From the NCBI GenBank assembly GCA_035547595.1, contig DASZUL010000022.1:93270-157269 (forward strand): a stretch of 64,000 nt of DNA, written 5' to 3'. This document shows, piece by piece, positions 54,852 through 63,555 of this stretch. The notes below the pieces were generated by a model, which saw only the letters and a list, made by a program, of their open reading frames with translations, had not been told where the DNA came from and ran no database searches. Position 1 is the first letter of the stretch; each line of letters opens with the position of its first letter. Source of the DNA: Nitrosospira sp035547595. Lineage in GTDB: Bacteria > Pseudomonadota > Gammaproteobacteria > Burkholderiales > Nitrosomonadaceae. Position numbers and translations under genes: made by a program.

Positions 54852-55280
54852 TTACAATTTGGGAACTAGACGCGCCTTTTCAAGATTATCAAGCTCAAGA
54901 TCAAGCACTTTTCCGTCTACCTCCAGCTTCAACACTCCGTCATCCACTCCGCGCAGGATGCCGACAAAATTTCTTTGCCCCTGCAGCGCCACCCGCAGTT
55001 TCAGTCTAGCCGACTCTCCGGCAAAACGGATGAAATCAGACCTCTTTTTCAAAGGCCTGTCCAGTCCCGGTGACGAAATTTCCAGACGCCCATAATCGAC
55101 ATTCTCGACCGCCAGCAACCGGCTCAGATGATTGCTCACCGCGACGCAATCATCTACACCCACTCCTTCGGGCTTGTCGATGAAAACCCGCAGCAACCTT
55201 CCGTGCGGTGAACGCTCCACGTCCACCAGTTCATAACCCAATCCGGTCACGGTGGATTCAAGCAGATCATGCAGGTCCAT
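54852..55280 (-). CDS. rimP: Ribosome maturation factor RimP
   Basis: A 142-residue protein with the RimP fold: the N-terminal LLESTVTGLGYELVDVE, then LLRVFIDKPEGVGVDDCVAVS in part, the conserved LEISSPGLDRPL, and the C-terminal SH3-like half (GILRGVDDGVLKLEVDGK). It is needed for 30S subunit assembly. It is the first gene of the operon, with ATG 55280. A T-tailed hairpin lies in its leader 21 bases upstream. Confidence 0.95.
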   Translation of the reverse strand: MDLHDLLESTVTGLGYELVDVERSPHGRLLRVFIDKPEGVGVDDCVAVSNHLSRLLAVENVDYGRLEISSPGLDRPLKKRSDFIRFAGESARLKLRVALQGQRNFVGILRGVDDGVLKLEVDGKVLDLELDNLEKARLVPKL

Positions 55281-55300
55281 TTGCTTTCCGGGTTCCCCAG

Positions 55301-55329
55301 AAATAAAAAATGGGCTGAAAAAAGCCCAT
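55301..55329 (-). terminator. Terminator-like hairpin in the rimP-nusA leader (possible attenuator)
   Basis: Stem ATGGGCT/AGCCCAT (55310-55329) with a 6-base loop. On the minus strand it is followed by TTTTTTATTT. There is no minus-strand gene upstream whose end it could mark, and it sits in the 5' leader of rimP. It could attenuate the operon, for instance under NusA feedback (inference). Confidence 0.55.
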
Positions 55330-55560
55330 GAAGATAATACTATCTTAGCAAATTTTAATAATTAAGGAAACAGACAGTTGGGCATGTCGGAGAACCTGAA
55401 CAAGCTGCCTTGCCGAAGAGGAGCACTGGATGACATCGCCTTCCGGATGCCTTGCCAGTATCGCCTGCCGACCCTTCAACAAAACTCAGCCGCCACGAAT
55501 GATCGGGATGATACAATCTGGCGGTCCGATGCATTCAGAAACCCAACACGGAGGCGCCAG

Positions 55561-57528
55561 GTGGCTGCGATAAAATCGATTCTTCAAGAAACCCGCGTAT
55601 TCCCGCCCCACCCTGAATTCGTCCAGCAGGCCAACGTCGCTGGAATGGAAGCCTATCTGGCACTCTGCAACGAAGCTGAAAAAGATCATGAAGCGTTCTG
55701 GGGAAGACTGGCCTCGGAGCATATCCTGTGGCAAAAACCCTTTACCCGCGTATTGGATGAGAGCAACCACCCGTTTTTCAGGTGGTTCGAGGACGGTGAG
55801 CTGAATGTATCCTACAACTGCCTGGATCGCCATCTGGATACCCAGCCGGACAAACCGGCCATCATATTCGAGGCAGATGACGGAAGCATAACGGTTTCGA
55901 CATACCGCGATCTTTACCACCGTGTATGCCAGCTGGCCAATGGCCTCAGGTCGAGAGGCATCGGCAAGGGCGATCGGGTCGTTATCTACATGCCCATGAG
56001 CATCGAAGCGGTGGTGGCGATGCAGGCCTGCGCGCGCATCGGCGCCACGCACTCGGTGGTTTTCGGCGGCTTCTCCGCAAAGAGCTTGCATGAACGGATC
56101 GTCGACGCCGGGGCGGTGGCCGTCATTACCGCGGACGAGCAGCATCGCGGCGGAAAACGAAATTACCTGAAAGCCGCGGTTGATGAAGCGATCGGCTTGG
56201 GCGGAACGGATTCGGTGAAATCCGTCGTGGTGTACAAGCGCGGCGATGGCAATGTAGCCTGGAATTCGCACCGGGATATCTGGTGGCACGACCTGACCAA
56301 GGACCAGGGCGACACGTGCGAGCCCGAGTGGCTCTCCGCCGAACACCCTCTCTTCACGCTTTATACCTCCGGTTCGACGGGCAAGCCGAAGGGGGTGCAG
56401 CACTCATCCGGCGGCTACCTGCTGGGCGCTGTCATGAGCATGAAATGGATTTTCGACTACAAGCCCAGCGACGTTTTCTGGTGCACTGCCGATGTAGGCT
56501 GGGTGACCGGCCATAGCTATGTAGCCTATGGGCCGCTGGCGGTCGGCGCAACGCAAGTCGTGTTTGAGGGCGTTCCCACCTATCCCGATGCGGGACGCTT
56601 CTGGAAAATGATACAGGACCACAAGGTCACGACTTTTTACACCGCACCCACGGCGATTCGCTCGCTGATAAAACTCGGCGCGGATCTCCCATCGAAATAT
56701 GACCTTTCCTCCTTGCGGCTGCTCGGTTCCGTGGGTGAACCCATCAATCCGGAAGCATGGATGTGGTACTACACGGTCGTTGGGCAATCCCGCTGCCCGG
56801 TGGTGGATACCTGGTGGCAAACCGAGACAGGCAGCCATATGATCGCGCCCACTCCGGGGGCGGTTCCGCTGAAGCCGGGCTCCTGCACGCTGCCGCTGCC
56901 GGGCATCAAGGCGGCCATCGTGGATGAAGCCGGGCATGACGTGGAAGACGGCAAAGGGGGATTCCTGGTCATCAAGCGGCCTTTCCCCTCCCAGGCGCGG
57001 ACGCTGTGGGGCGACCCGGAGCGTTTCCGGAAAACCTATTTTCCGCGAGAGCTGGGCGGCATGTATTACCTTGCCGGGGATTCCGCCAATCGGGATCTGG
57101 ATGGCTATTTCTGGATAATGGGCCGCATCGACGACGTGCTGAATGTTTCCGGCCATCGCCTGGGGACCATGGAAATCGAGTCCGCGCTCGTGGCCAACCC
57201 GCTGGTCGCGGAAGCGGCGGTTGTGGGCAGGCCCGATGAAATCAGGGGCGAAGCGGTCGTGGCGTTCGTGGTGCTGAAGGGCTCTCGCGCCGAAGGTGCG
57301 AAGGCGCATGAGACCGCGGCCGAATTACGCAGCTGGGTTACGCGCGAAATCGGCCCTATCGCCCGCCCCGACGAAATACGGTTTGGCGACAATCTCCCGA
57401 AGACCCGTTCCGGCAAAATCATGCGGCGCCTGCTGCGCACCCTTGCACGGGGGGAAGAAATAACACAGGATGTTTCCACCCTGGAAAACCCGGCGATACT
57501 CGATCAGTTGAAACAGCCGGTCGCCTGA
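55561..57528 (+). CDS. acsA: Acetyl-coenzyme A synthetase
   Basis: A 655-residue AMP-forming acetyl-CoA synthetase. It has the N-terminal family block ILQETRVFPP, the P-loop YTSGSTGKPKGVQH, the acetate-pocket region DVGWVTGHSYV, DTWWQTETG, the hinge GRIDDVLNVSGHRLGT and the acetylatable catalytic Lys in PKTRSGKIMRR. It makes acetyl-CoA from acetate, ATP and CoA. The open frame reaches back to 55378, but GTG 55561 is chosen because GGAGG lies eight bases before it and family members start there. It is divergent from rimP and followed by an MBL hydrolase gene 57 bases on. Confidence 0.95.
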   Translation: MAAIKSILQETRVFPPHPEFVQQANVAGMEAYLALCNEAEKDHEAFWGRLASEHILWQKPFTRVLDESNHPFFRWFEDGELNVSYNCLDRHLDTQPDKPAIIFEADDGSITVSTYRDLYHRVCQLANGLRSRGIGKGDRVVIYMPMSIEAVVAMQACARIGATHSVVFGGFSAKSLHERIVDAGAVAVITADEQHRGGKRNYLKAAVDEAIGLGGTDSVKSVVVYKRGDGNVAWNSHRDIWWHDLTKDQGDTCEPEWLSAEHPLFTLYTSGSTGKPKGVQHSSGGYLLGAVMSMKWIFDYKPSDVFWCTADVGWVTGHSYVAYGPLAVGATQVVFEGVPTYPDAGRFWKMIQDHKVTTFYTAPTAIRSLIKLGADLPSKYDLSSLRLLGSVGEPINPEAWMWYYTVVGQSRCPVVDTWWQTETGSHMIAPTPGAVPLKPGSCTLPLPGIKAAIVDEAGHDVEDGKGGFLVIKRPFPSQARTLWGDPERFRKTYFPRELGGMYYLAGDSANRDLDGYFWIMGRIDDVLNVSGHRLGTMEIESALVANPLVAEAAVVGRPDEIRGEAVVAFVVLKGSRAEGAKAHETAAELRSWVTREIGPIARPDEIRFGDNLPKTRSGKIMRRLLRTLARGEEITQDVSTLENPAILDQLKQPVA

Positions 57529-57585
57529 TTTGGCGGATTTGCCTACTCTTATGAACGAAAACCCGCCTCAGGGAAAGCGGCTGTG

Positions 57586-58554
57586 ATGGCACCTGCTCCG
57601 GCGCCCATTCCCAGGATCATATCTTATGACTACGGGATCAGCGCGATCGATGCGGACTATCTTCGTCCCGGACTCGCCGCAATCCATCTGATCGTCGAAG
57701 GAAATAAAGCGGCACTCGTGGATGCCGGGACGTCGTCTTCCGTTCCCGCCGTGCTGCAGGCACTGGAAGCGAGAAATCTGGACCCCGCCGATGTGGATTA
57801 CCTGTTTTTGACCCATATTCACCTCGACCATGCGGGAGGTGCGGGCGAATTCATATATCGGCTGCCGAATGCGAAACTGGTGGTCCACCCTCGCGGCGCC
57901 CGCCATATGGCCGACCCTGCCCGTCTCGTCGCGAGTGCGAAGACGGTATATGGCGAGGCGGAATTCAACCGCTTGTACGGGATCATACGCCCGGTGGATG
58001 CATCTCGCATCATCGAGGCGCCGGATGGGTTTACCCTGGATTTCAGCGGCAGGCCATTGCTGTTTCTCGACACGCCGGGCCATGCCCGCCACCACTACTG
58101 CATTTTCGACCGGGAAAACCGTCTTTTTTTTACAGGCGACACATTTGGTCTTTCCTATCGCGAGTTCGACGTGAATGGCATGGAGTTCGTGTTTCCGACC
58201 ACTACTCCGGTTCAGTTCGACCCTGTCGCCGCGCACGCTTCAGTGGAACGCATCATGAGCTACGATCCGGTTTATGCCTTCCTGACGCATTATGGGCGAA
58301 TCAGTCATTTATCCGTCCATGCGGCGCAATTGCATGACCTGATAGACGCCCACGTGGCGATAGCGAGAAAGCTGCGCAGCGCACCGGATCGGCATGCCGC
58401 CCTGGTGAAGGAGATCCAGGAATTGCTGCTGCAACGCATCCTTGCGCATGGTTGCCAACTGCCGCAAGAGGAAATCTGTGAACTGCTGAGCCTGGATGTC
58501 GGCCTGAACGCCCAGGGGCTCGAGCACTGGCTCGATCAATCGGAAAATAAATAG
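57586..58554 (+). CDS. Metallo-beta-lactamase-fold hydrolase
   Basis: A 322-residue MBL protein with the metal motif THIHLDHAGG, further ligands in DTPGHARHH and FFTGDTFG, and a C-terminal helical part (HAAQLHDLIDAHVAIARKL). Such proteins include glyoxalase II-like thioesterases, lactonases and phosphodiesterases, so the substrate is open. The start is ATG 57586, with GTG three bases earlier and AGGGAAAG upstream. It lies 57 bases after acsA and is probably cotranscribed, so a thioester or acetate-linked role is possible. Confidence 0.88.
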   Translation: MAPAPAPIPRIISYDYGISAIDADYLRPGLAAIHLIVEGNKAALVDAGTSSSVPAVLQALEARNLDPADVDYLFLTHIHLDHAGGAGEFIYRLPNAKLVVHPRGARHMADPARLVASAKTVYGEAEFNRLYGIIRPVDASRIIEAPDGFTLDFSGRPLLFLDTPGHARHHYCIFDRENRLFFTGDTFGLSYREFDVNGMEFVFPTTTPVQFDPVAAHASVERIMSYDPVYAFLTHYGRISHLSVHAAQLHDLIDAHVAIARKLRSAPDRHAALVKEIQELLLQRILAHGCQLPQEEICELLSLDVGLNAQGLEHWLDQSENK

Positions 58555-58681
58555 GTAAAAGCCATATCCCGGTCTGGCGGGTAACTTTGGAGTTAATCCG
58601 CGTTCTGCCCTTCCCTGCGAAACTCCGCATTTCGAACGGGGGTGCAGTCATCCCGATGTTCATCTGGCGAACAATCGCGCG

Positions 58682-59524
58682 TCATTCAAGCCCACCCGCC
58701 TTCATTTGCCTGACTCTCTCGAATAAGCAGACCGCTGCCGCCGCTGCCACGTTTAATGATTCGGTTTCACCGGGCATGGGGATGCGGATCTGTTCCGTGC
58801 AAGCTCGCAGCAACGCTTCGGAAAGCCCCGCCCCCTCGTTGCCGAACACGAAGGCGATCGGACCCGCGAGATGAGCCTGGTAAAGGATTTTCCTCGCATC
58901 CGGGGCGCTGGCGATGACCTTGCCCTTGAATGTTCGCGCCACTTCTGCGAGATTGGACTGCTCGTAAATCTGCAGGAGAAAATGCGCGCCCATGGCGGCG
59001 CGCAGCGTCTTTGGGGACCAGGGATCGGCGCAGCCGTCGGAAAGATAGACGCGGCTTGCGCCGGCTGCCGCGGCAGAACGGAGGATGGAGCCGAAATTGC
59101 CCGGGTCCTGTATCGCTTCGAGCAGCACCCAGAACTCTTCATTGTCATTGTCATTATATTTGCGTGCGCGAACCGACCCCGGCGAGGGAATGGGAACCAC
59201 CGCCATGATGCCCGTCGGTGTCCGGACTGAAGAAATATCCCTGAATAATCCGTCACTTAATATTGTAATCGCCACTTTCGTGCGAGTACTGCCCGTGCCG
59301 CCATCTGCTTCTGCCAGCAGCCTCTTGATTTCCCGATTCTCGCGGCCGGCTTCGCTGACGACAATGCTTTCAGGCTGCCCCAGCGGCAGGTAGGCCTGGA
59401 TGAGATGCACGCCGTCGAGGAGCGCCGAACCGGCGGCTCTTCTCTGGTGAGGGGATGCCGCGAGCTTGGCCAGGCGCTTGAAAAAGGGGTTATCGCGCGA
59501 AGTGATGACTTGCGCTGGTTTCAT
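58682..59524 (-). CDS. TrmH/SpoU-family RNA 2'-O-methyltransferase
   Basis: A 280-residue SPOUT methyltransferase. The N-terminal substrate-binding part (SRDNPFFKRLAKLAASPHQR) is followed by the three SpoU motifs: LEAIQDPGNFGSILRSA, FVFGNEGAGLS and IPMPGETESLNVAAAAAV. It methylates ribose 2'-OH in rRNA or tRNA; RlmB- and TsnR-like enzymes have this layout, and the target base cannot be read. Its ATG overlaps the GreB-like gene stop by ATGA, so the two are translationally coupled. Confidence 0.92.
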   Translation of the reverse strand: MKPAQVITSRDNPFFKRLAKLAASPHQRRAAGSALLDGVHLIQAYLPLGQPESIVVSEAGRENREIKRLLAEADGGTGSTRTKVAITILSDGLFRDISSVRTPTGIMAVVPIPSPGSVRARKYNDNDNEEFWVLLEAIQDPGNFGSILRSAAAAGASRVYLSDGCADPWSPKTLRAAMGAHFLLQIYEQSNLAEVARTFKGKVIASAPDARKILYQAHLAGPIAFVFGNEGAGLSEALLRACTEQIRIPMPGETESLNVAAAAAVCLFERVRQMKAGGLE

Positions 59525-60159
59525 GCCGGAGCTGCCGGCTCGCCGGGATGGGCATGAGATCGCGATTCCAATGGTGCGAACGGCGCCATTGGAACTGGCT
59601 GGTATTTGACTTCCAGGATGTCCAGTTCTTCGATTCCCGCCGGCGCATGCAGCGTCACCACCTCTCCCTCGCGCGCCTTGATCAGCGCACGCGCGACAGG
59701 CGAAACCCAGCTGATATAACCCCTGGCGGTATCGATCTCGTCCACGCCTACGATGGAAACGGTTTTTTCCTCGCCTGACTGGTTGGCGAATGTTACGGTT
59801 GCGCCGAAAAAAATTCGTGTTTCGTCTTCCCTCGGCACGGCTGGATCGATTATTTCCGCCATATCCAGGCGCCGCGTAAGAAAGCGAATGCGCCGGTCGA
59901 TTTCGCGCAGGCGCTTCTTGCCATAAATATAATCGCCGTTCTCCGAACGATCGCCATTGGACGCGGCCCAGGATACGGTTGCCGTGACCTGGGGACGCTC
60001 CTTGTTCATCAGCCAGAGAAACTCATCCATCAATCTTGCATGCCCTGCTGGAGTAATGTAGTTCCGGCTGCCCGAAGGCAGGGATGGAATGGTGCTGCCA
60101 GCTCCTTCCATGTCGGAATCATCGTCCGGATCGGTTTCTTTGGTAAAGGCCTTGCTCAT
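59521..60159 (-). CDS. greB: GreB-type transcript cleavage factor, extended
   Basis: A 212-residue GreA/GreB-family protein. An acidic N-terminal extension (SKAFTKETDPDDDSDMEG) is followed by the GreB-like ITPAGHARLMDEFLWL, the coiled-coil tip with acidic residues in NGDRSENGDYIYGKKRLREI (in part), and the C-terminal domain ending in GYISWVSPVARALIKAREGE and VTLHAPAGIEELDIL. About 25 extra C-terminal residues follow. It rescues backtracked RNA polymerase by RNA cleavage. ATG 60159 with AGGA upstream is chosen over a long in-frame extension. It is coupled to the TrmH-like gene. Confidence 0.9.
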   Translation of the reverse strand: MSKAFTKETDPDDDSDMEGAGSTIPSLPSGSRNYITPAGHARLMDEFLWLMNKERPQVTATVSWAASNGDRSENGDYIYGKKRLREIDRRIRFLTRRLDMAEIIDPAVPREDETRIFFGATVTFANQSGEEKTVSIVGVDEIDTARGYISWVSPVARALIKAREGEVVTLHAPAGIEELDILEVKYQPVPMAPFAPLESRSHAHPGEPAAPA

Positions 60160-60243
60160 GATCCTGTTAAAGTAAAATGATGTCGAAAATTTCCGGATCG
60201 ACCGCTGCGGAATCCGTCTCGTGCCCTTTATCATGAACAGGAC

Positions 60244-61488
60244 ATGAACAATTCTACATCCCCCTGGCGTCATCTCGCCTCCGCGCCGCATCGCGGCATG
60301 TTCCTGGCTGGCTCGCTGCAAGGCGTGATGACGTTGCTATGGTGGGTGATCGACCTGGCAGGACGCTATGGTATGGTGGGCAGCACCGCCGAATGGAGCA
60401 TAGCGCCCACGTGGGCCCACGCCTTCCTGATGGTCTACGGGTTTTTTCCATTCTTCATTCTGGGTTTTCTTTTTAACACATTTCCCAATTGGTTGAATGG
60501 CGAGAAAATTCCGCAATGGGACTTCCTTGCCTCCTGCCTGCTGATGACCGCCGGTATTTTGCTTTTCTATCTGGGCCTGCTCACCGGCATGCAGGTCGTG
60601 GCAGCCGGCGGCGCGCTGCTGCTGGCCGGATTCAGCGTGGCGATCCGCGCGCTTGCCCGTGTCCTGCTGCGGGCGAAGGACCAGGACCGGCGTCATGCCG
60701 CCGCAGCCATAGCGGCGCTCGTTTCCGGCTGGCTCGGAATGGTTGCCTATCTGCTGTGGCTGCTGACCGGTGCCACCGCCCTGCTCGATTTCGCACGCTC
60801 CGCCGGAATCTGGCTCTTCCTGTTGCCAATTGTCATGATTGTAAGCCACCGCATGATTCCATTTTTTTCCAGCCGCGTGCTGGAGGATTATGTCCTGGTC
60901 AGACCGTACTGGATGCTCTGGCTGATGCTTGCCTGCTCTTTCGCCCATGGCATGCTGCAATTATCGGGTGATGGGCTTTCTTATCTGTGGTTATTCGATT
61001 TTCCGCTGGCCGCCTGCGCAATCTACCTTTCTTTGACCTGGGGACTGCTGCGCAGTTTTCGCATCCATCTCCTGGCGGTGCTGCATATTGCGTTTGCCTG
61101 GCTGGCCCTCTCCATGCTGCTATACGGCGCGCAAAGCCTGGTGTTTTTCGCAAGCGGAGGCAGGTTGTCGCCGTTTGGCCTCGCACCTCTGCACGCGCTG
61201 GCCATCGGGTATTTTGCCGGCATGGTGCTCGGCATGGCATCCAGGGTCACGCTGGGGCACTCCGGACGCCCCCTGGTATTGGACCGGTTCAGCTGGTTGC
61301 TGTTTATCGGTTTCCAGGCCGCCGTCGCGCTTCGCATTGCGCCGGATATTCTGCCGGAATCTTTTGGCGCAGCCGGGCCGGGCATATATGTGCTGGCGGG
61401 GTTATGTTGGCTGATCTGTTTCTCGCTCTGGACAGGCCGTTATGCCCCCATCTATTGGCGGGAGCGGATCGACGGCAAACCGGGCTGA
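60244..61488 (+). CDS. nnrS: NnrS-family membrane protein
   Basis: A 414-residue polytopic protein with about 12 membrane helices and family motifs HRGMFLAGSLQGVMTLLWW, APTWAHAFLMVYGFFPFFILGFLF (in part), VSHRMIPFFSSRVL and LHALAIGYFAGMVLGMASRVTLGHSGRPL (in part). The conserved His and Arg residues on these helices are thought to bind heme and metal. NnrS protects cells from nitric oxide and related iron-nitrosyl stress. That fits a nitrifier, which produces NO during ammonia oxidation. It is divergent from greB, with 84 bases between the starts. Confidence 0.9.
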   Translation: MNNSTSPWRHLASAPHRGMFLAGSLQGVMTLLWWVIDLAGRYGMVGSTAEWSIAPTWAHAFLMVYGFFPFFILGFLFNTFPNWLNGEKIPQWDFLASCLLMTAGILLFYLGLLTGMQVVAAGGALLLAGFSVAIRALARVLLRAKDQDRRHAAAAIAALVSGWLGMVAYLLWLLTGATALLDFARSAGIWLFLLPIVMIVSHRMIPFFSSRVLEDYVLVRPYWMLWLMLACSFAHGMLQLSGDGLSYLWLFDFPLAACAIYLSLTWGLLRSFRIHLLAVLHIAFAWLALSMLLYGAQSLVFFASGGRLSPFGLAPLHALAIGYFAGMVLGMASRVTLGHSGRPLVLDRFSWLLFIGFQAAVALRIAPDILPESFGAAGPGIYVLAGLCWLICFSLWTGRYAPIYWRERIDGKPG

Positions 61489-61650
61489 CCGGAGCTGCCC
61501 AGCCATGCCGCAAGCCATGGAAGATGGTGCCCAAATCCGCCGATCCTATCGATCCGCCTAACCTAGAATGGGCACAATGGGCGCAATGGGTATGGTCACG
61601 ATAGATAACGTCGAATGGATGCTGCATTCATCCGATGTGCCGGAGACCCC

Positions 61651-62670
61651 CTATCCTCCAGCTTTTTTCGACAGCATCCGCCGCGCCTCATGCACCGCGC
61701 CAAGTAGTCCAGCCGTCGGGTTCATTACCACGTGCACGGGAATTTCCTCCATGAGCGCCGCAAAGCGGCCCTTGTCGCGGAACGCCTTCAGGAACCCCCC
61801 TTCTTTCAGATTGCCGATAATCCTTGGCGCAATTCCGCCCGCGACATATAACCCACCGCGGGTGAGACCCGTCAAAGCCAGGTTTCCCGCGTAAGCCCCG
61901 TAAATCGCGACGAAAAGATCCATTGCCTCCAGCGCGATTGGATTACCTTCCCGGACGGCGAGCTCGGTCACGCGGGGTGCGTCATCGATCTCCATCCGTA
62001 TCTGCTCCGGCGCGGAAGTGCGTGGGTCTGCCTTGTCCGAAAGAAAATTAAAAATATGAGTCAATCCAGGACCTGACAATACGCGCTCGACCGAAACATG
62101 GCCGAATTTTGCCCGCAAATACCTGAGCAGTTCATCCTGCAACTCATCGGCTGGCGCAAAATCCATATGGCCCGCCTCGCTGGATATTGCAATATATCCG
62201 TCTCCCTGCCAGGACAGCCAGGCCCCTCCCATGCCCGTTCCCGCTCCCAGCGCCACGCGCATTCCCCCGGCAAGCGGTTTTCCCGCCTGCAACGTGACCA
62301 GATCGTGCTCGGGCAACACCTCGACGCTGAGCGCCACCGCAGCAAAGTCATTGATGAGCTTGACGGAACGAATGGAAAATTCGCTCGCAAGAGCCTCCGC
62401 GTTCATCAACCAGGGCAGGTTCGTGAGGCTGGCGCCCTGTTCGGTTATCGGCCCCGCCACCGCAAAACAGGCTGCGGCAGGATTCCGCTCCGCCTCCACG
62501 AGTTGCGGTTGCTTCAGAAAATCCGCGAGGATATCCGAGAAGCTCGCATACTCGCGGCTGGCATAGCGACGCTCGCAAAGCATTCGCATCTGCAAGCCAT
62601 CTCCCAAATCGGCCGCCCGCAGCAGCACCTTGGTTCCGCCAATATCTCCACCGATGAAATAGCCGCTCAT
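61651..62670 (-). CDS. glk: Glucokinase
   Basis: A 339-residue Glk-family (not ROK) glucokinase. It has the phosphate-1 motif GGDIGGTKVLL, LINDFAAVALSV with catalytic Asp, the adenosine-binding LGAGTGMGGAWL, and the glucose-contacting EAGHMDFAP. It phosphorylates glucose to glucose 6-phosphate with ATP in the cytosol. The ATG overlaps the stop of the upstream MtfA-type gene (ATGA), so the two are translationally coupled. In an autotroph it probably serves glycogen or sucrose turnover. Confidence 0.95.
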   Translation of the reverse strand: MSGYFIGGDIGGTKVLLRAADLGDGLQMRMLCERRYASREYASFSDILADFLKQPQLVEAERNPAAACFAVAGPITEQGASLTNLPWLMNAEALASEFSIRSVKLINDFAAVALSVEVLPEHDLVTLQAGKPLAGGMRVALGAGTGMGGAWLSWQGDGYIAISSEAGHMDFAPADELQDELLRYLRAKFGHVSVERVLSGPGLTHIFNFLSDKADPRTSAPEQIRMEIDDAPRVTELAVREGNPIALEAMDLFVAIYGAYAGNLALTGLTRGGLYVAGGIAPRIIGNLKEGGFLKAFRDKGRFAALMEEIPVHVVMNPTAGLLGAVHEARRMLSKKAGG

Positions 62671-63500
62671 GATTCACTCCATCGTTGCACCGGGTCCTGC
62701 CGGTAAAAAAGGGCCAATTGCTCATAGACCGCGGGAAAATACTGCTTTACCATCAAAGGCCTTTCAAAGAACGCCTCGCTGACGACAGCAAAAAATTCAG
62801 CAGGATCCTCCGCGGCGTAAGGGTCGAGGTAAGAATCTTCGCCGGACTCGATATCGTGCGGGATGTGGAAATCGGATGCAATGGCTTCATCCGCCTCCGC
62901 ATCCCATACTTCCTGCCGGAATTCGGCGTAAGCCGCACCGAATGCGTCGCTCCAGGCGTGCTGGCTCATGCCGGGGTGCAATGGCGGAAATCCGTTGGCC
63001 TCACCGTTGAGCATATCCAGTTTATGGGCAAACTCATGTATCACCACGTTGTATCCCGTAGCGGATTCAGCAGCTGCGGTGTCTTCCCAGGAAAGGATGA
63101 CCGGCCCGCCCAACCATGATTCCCCGGAGGCAGGCTCGGCCAGATCATGCACTACGCCATCATCGTCGACGTATTCGTAACGCCGGATGAACTCTCCGGG
63201 GTAAACGATGATTTCCACCCACCCGGCATAATAGTCCAGGTCCAGGTTGAGGATGAGAATGCAGGCTTGCGCCGCGATGAGCAGGCGCATTTCGTAGGTG
63301 ACAACCAGGCCATGCGCGCCGCTTATCTGCTTGACATGGAGGAATAGCGCAACGCATTCACGCAGGCGCAGAAGCTCATCCGGACTGAGGCCGCGCAGGA
63401 AGCCCAGACGATCGACCACGCGTTGCCATGAATCGTCGGGTATGGGCTCGCTCTTGAGAATATGGCGCCGGCGCCAGTTTTTGATATTCCACGGCATCAA
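62667..63500 (-). CDS. mtfA: MtfA-type zinc metallopeptidase (M90 family)
   Basis: A 277-residue protein. It has the zinc motif HEFAH in NVVIHEFAHKLDML, a downstream Glu in FFAVVSEAFFERP as likely third ligand, and the family blocks WLGGPVILSWED and YPGEFIRRYEYVDDDG. E. coli MtfA is an aminopeptidase that binds the glucose repressor Mlc and so links to glucose uptake. Here the gene is coupled by ATGA to glucokinase, which supports a glucose-related role although no PTS gene is present. Start ATG 63500. Confidence 0.9.
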   Translation of the reverse strand: MMPWNIKNWRRRHILKSEPIPDDSWQRVVDRLGFLRGLSPDELLRLRECVALFLHVKQISGAHGLVVTYEMRLLIAAQACILILNLDLDYYAGWVEIIVYPGEFIRRYEYVDDDGVVHDLAEPASGESWLGGPVILSWEDTAAAESATGYNVVIHEFAHKLDMLNGEANGFPPLHPGMSQHAWSDAFGAAYAEFRQEVWDAEADEAIASDFHIPHDIESGEDSYLDPYAAEDPAEFFAVVSEAFFERPLMVKQYFPAVYEQLALFYRQDPVQRWSES

Positions 63501-63555
63501 GAAAACCTGAGGAAGCGCTGAATGATCCCCTTCCGGCTCATGATGATGCTGTTCC

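Noticed and set aside
55378..55560. N-terminal extension of acetyl-CoA synthetase
   Set aside because: The 61 extra residues have no match to the family N-terminus, and GTG 55561 has an excellent GGAGG.
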